Shown here: positions 45,406-46,844 of the stretch, piece by piece
Numbering within the stretch: the first letter of the stretch is position 1
Layout: each line of letters opens with the position of its first letter
NCBI RefSeq assembly: GCF_007625055.1
Contig: NZ_VMQS01000006.1
Coordinates: 1,271 to 48,114, forward strand
DNA: 46,844 nucleotides
From: Halomonas sp.
GTDB lineage: Bacteria; Pseudomonadota; Gammaproteobacteria; Pseudomonadales; Halomonadaceae
Direction of reading: 5' to 3'
Notes under the pieces: model-generated
Seen by the model: only the letters and a program-made list of their open reading frames with translations
The model's database searches: none
What the model was told of the DNA's origin: nothing
Program-made: the position numbers and the translations under genes

Positions 45406-45690
45406 ATGAGCGATATGACTTTCGAAAAAATGATCAACCAGATGACGCCAGCCATTTATCAAAGCCTCAAGCAGGCGGTTGAACTGCGTAAATGGCCAGA
45501 TGGGCGCTACCTGAGCGCTGAACAGACAGAGCTTTGCATGGAAGCCGTGATGCGCTATGAAGTTGAGAACAACGTGCCTGAAGAGAACAGGGTAGGTTAC
45601 CTTGAGCAACGCACCTGCGGCGCAGAGTCCAGCGGGCAGGGCGTGTCACCTGAGCTTGCCGGCCTGGGTAAGGATGCAACGCGTGGTTGA
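45406..45690 (+). CDS. yeaC: YeaC family protein (DUF1315)
   Basis: A 94-residue soluble protein of the DUF1315/YeaC family. The conserved N-terminal part reads FEKMINQMTPAIYQSLKQAVELRKWPDG, followed by LSAEQTELCMEAVMRYE. The last 25 residues are unconserved and Gly/Ser rich. The function is unknown. An AGGAGC site precedes the ATG. Its end overlaps the DUF2797 start by 17 bases, so the rhomboid, yeaC and DUF2797 genes form one operon. Confidence 0.87.
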   Translation: MSDMTFEKMINQMTPAIYQSLKQAVELRKWPDGRYLSAEQTELCMEAVMRYEVENNVPEENRVGYLEQRTCGAESSGQGVSPELAGLGKDATRG

Positions 45691-46519
45691 TGCTCCTCTG
45701 CAGGGTTGCCTGCGCAAGATGGCGATCGAGCCCGGCACAGGTGCTCAGGATCCTGCACGTTACCACCTGCGTCTGGGAGCACATACTGTGCCTCTCAACG
45801 AGCGGCTGGGTCAGCCGCTTTCCCTGACCTGGACCGGAGCCATTGCCTGTACCCATTGCGGCCGGGCAACCAGGAAAAGCTTTGCCCAGGGGTACTGCTA
45901 CCCCTGTTTCAAGCGTCTGGCGCAATGCGATACCTGCATCATGAAGCCGGAAACCTGCCACTACTATCAGGGAACCTGCCGAGAACCAGCGTGGGGCGAG
46001 CAGCACTGCTTTCAGCCACACATTGTCTATCTGGCCAATTCTTCCGGGCTGAAAGTCGGCATTACCCGCAAGACCCAGATGCCGACCCGCTGGCTGGATC
46101 AGGGGGCCATTCAGGCACTGCCCATTGTGGAAGTGGATACCCGCCAACAGTCCGGTTTTGTCGAGGTGCTGTTCAAGGAAGCGGTCAGCGACCGCACCAA
46201 TTGGCGGGCCATGCTCAAAGGTGAAGTCGCACCGCTGGATCTTCGCGCCGAGCGCGATCGTCTGTTCAGCGAACTGGGCGATGGCCTGCGGCAGTTGGCA
46301 GACATCCATGGTGACACCGCCATTCGCAAGCTCGACGCCACCCCGCTGCAGTTCGACTACCCGGTCAATACCTTCCCGGGCAAGATCACTTCCCACAACT
46401 TTGATAAACAGCCGCAGGTCGAAGGCGTGCTGCAAGGTATCAAAGGCCAGTACCTGATCCTGGATACCGGGGTGATCAACCTGCGCAAATTTACCGGTTA
46501 TGAAGTCGCCGTTGACTGA
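45674..46519 (+). CDS. DUF2797 cysteine-rich protein
   Basis: A 281-residue DUF2797 protein. An N-terminal domain of about 55 residues (LQGCLRKMAIEPG) precedes a cysteine-rich zinc-ribbon-like region with C59, C62, C75, C78, C85, C88, C95, C102 and C112. A segment follows whose pattern IVYLANSSGLKVGITRK (117-133) resembles the start of GIY-YIG-type domains. The function is unknown. I chose the ATG overlapping yeaC; a longer frame begins at 45602, but the family N-terminus starts close to the chosen site. Confidence 0.85.
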   Translation: MQRVVDAPLQGCLRKMAIEPGTGAQDPARYHLRLGAHTVPLNERLGQPLSLTWTGAIACTHCGRATRKSFAQGYCYPCFKRLAQCDTCIMKPETCHYYQGTCREPAWGEQHCFQPHIVYLANSSGLKVGITRKTQMPTRWLDQGAIQALPIVEVDTRQQSGFVEVLFKEAVSDRTNWRAMLKGEVAPLDLRAERDRLFSELGDGLRQLADIHGDTAIRKLDATPLQFDYPVNTFPGKITSHNFDKQPQVEGVLQGIKGQYLILDTGVINLRKFTGYEVAVD

Positions 46520-46542
46520 CGCTGCCTATGTATCTTGAGGTG

Positions 46543-46844
46543 TCAGCCAGCATCGTAGCCCAGCGCCGTGCGCAAACGGCCTGCCTGCTGGCTGACCCAG
46601 TGAGGATCAATCGGCCCCCAGCTGACGATCTGATAATGGCCGCTGTTATGCCGCTCACCGGCATGGTGCTGAAAAACGCATTCAATATCCAGCTCGGCCA
46701 GTGAGCCAATCGTATCCTGAGCGGTGCGCCGCGGCATGCCGGTGACTTCCATCAGTGCCGGTACGCTGGCTACCCCCTGATCAATCAGGTACGCCACATA
46801 AAGGCGCCGGTAAAAGCTTGATTGGGTCTTGCTTAAACGAGCAG
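46543..46844 (-). CDS. Winged-helix DNA-binding-like protein, 5' end outside window
   Basis: A small winged helix-turn-helix protein truncated by the window edge. An in-frame GTG at 46797 would give 84 residues, but the frame stays open to base 46844 and codes for a plausible N-terminal stretch (ARLSKTQSSFYRRLYVAYL), so the true start probably lies outside. The helix-turn-helix is in VPALMEVTGMPRRTAQDTIGSLAEL, followed by a wing-like C-terminal part with HNSGHYQIVSWGPIDPHWV. Targets are unknown. It converges on DUF2797. Confidence 0.75.
   Translation of the reverse strand, partial: ARLSKTQSSFYRRLYVAYLIDQGVASVPALMEVTGMPRRTAQDTIGSLAELDIECVFQHHAGERHNSGHYQIVSWGPIDPHWVSQQAGRLRTALGYDAG

Noticed and set aside
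45467..46435. 322-codon minus-strand frame over yeaC and DUF2797
   Set aside because: Antisense to two conserved genes, no ribosome site and no recognisable protein features.

Overview
The window reads as a contiguous chromosomal segment of a gammaproteobacterium, most likely a moderate halophile of the Halomonadaceae (Halomonas and relatives). The evidence is the gene set and protein similarity: a suf operon headed by an Rrf2 regulator and ending in sufT, rimK beside a retropepsin-like zinc protease gene and a DUF3549 gene, a PutA without a DNA-binding domain next to an AraC regulator, a DUF6482 gene, and thrS-infC-rpmI-rplT / pheST-ihfA. Most genes are housekeeping. I see no prophage, CRISPR array, integrase or complete insertion sequence. 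About 46 protein genes and one tRNA gene are supported.

Layout. 1-480: regulatory DNA with Fur-like and IscR-like sites. 480-6605: suf operon (sufR-like, sufB, sufC, sufD, sufS, sufT) for iron-sulfur cluster assembly. 6654-7382: sanA-like gene. 7408-10403 (minus): helical protein, RimK, zinc-protease family protein, DUF3549. 10717-11049: yqcC. 11117-16513 (minus): ompW, putA, an AraC regulator and a small membrane protein. 16964-19435: hrpB. 19473-23457 (minus): P2-type cation ATPase, DUF6482, lipoprotein, phasin-like protein. 23698-25321: DUF2489 protein and an OmpA-family lipoprotein. 25577-32737: the translation block thrS, infC, rpmI, rplT, a terminator, then pheS, pheT, ihfA. 33134-34838: amine-oxidase-like flavoprotein and Sel1 protein. 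34958-35042 (minus): tRNA-Leu(UAG). 35159-36892: comF and srkA. 37048-37617 (minus): unknown exported protein. 37974-40124: folE and gabD. 40209-40628 (minus): CBS protein. 40780-42332: Pmp3-like protein and a DMT transporter. 42426-46519: nadK, metallophosphoesterase, rhomboid protease, DUF1315 and DUF2797 proteins. 46543-end (minus): partial winged-helix protein.

The most interesting signals are non-coding. (1) The thrS leader has a perfect 7-bp hairpin with a 7-nt loop (TTGGTGT) just before the Shine-Dalgarno sequence; it looks like a tRNA-Thr(GGU) anticodon arm and suggests tRNA-mimicry autoregulation by ThrRS. (2) A 182-bp MITE-like element with perfect 24-bp terminal inverted repeats directly follows the ihfA stop codon, and a roughly 44-bp deleted copy lies between hrpB and the ATPase gene, supplying the ATPase stop codon. 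(3) Two similar 30-bp operator-like palindromes flank a consensus -10 box upstream of the DMT transporter. (4) IscR type-1-like and Fur-like sites precede the suf operon. (5) A spaced inverted repeat sits between the AraC-regulator gene and putA. (6) infC starts with ATC. (7) A strong plus-strand terminator at 16716 has no plus-strand gene upstream, hinting at an sRNA or short gene.

All calls rest on reading the sequence and remembered family features; no search or folding program was run.
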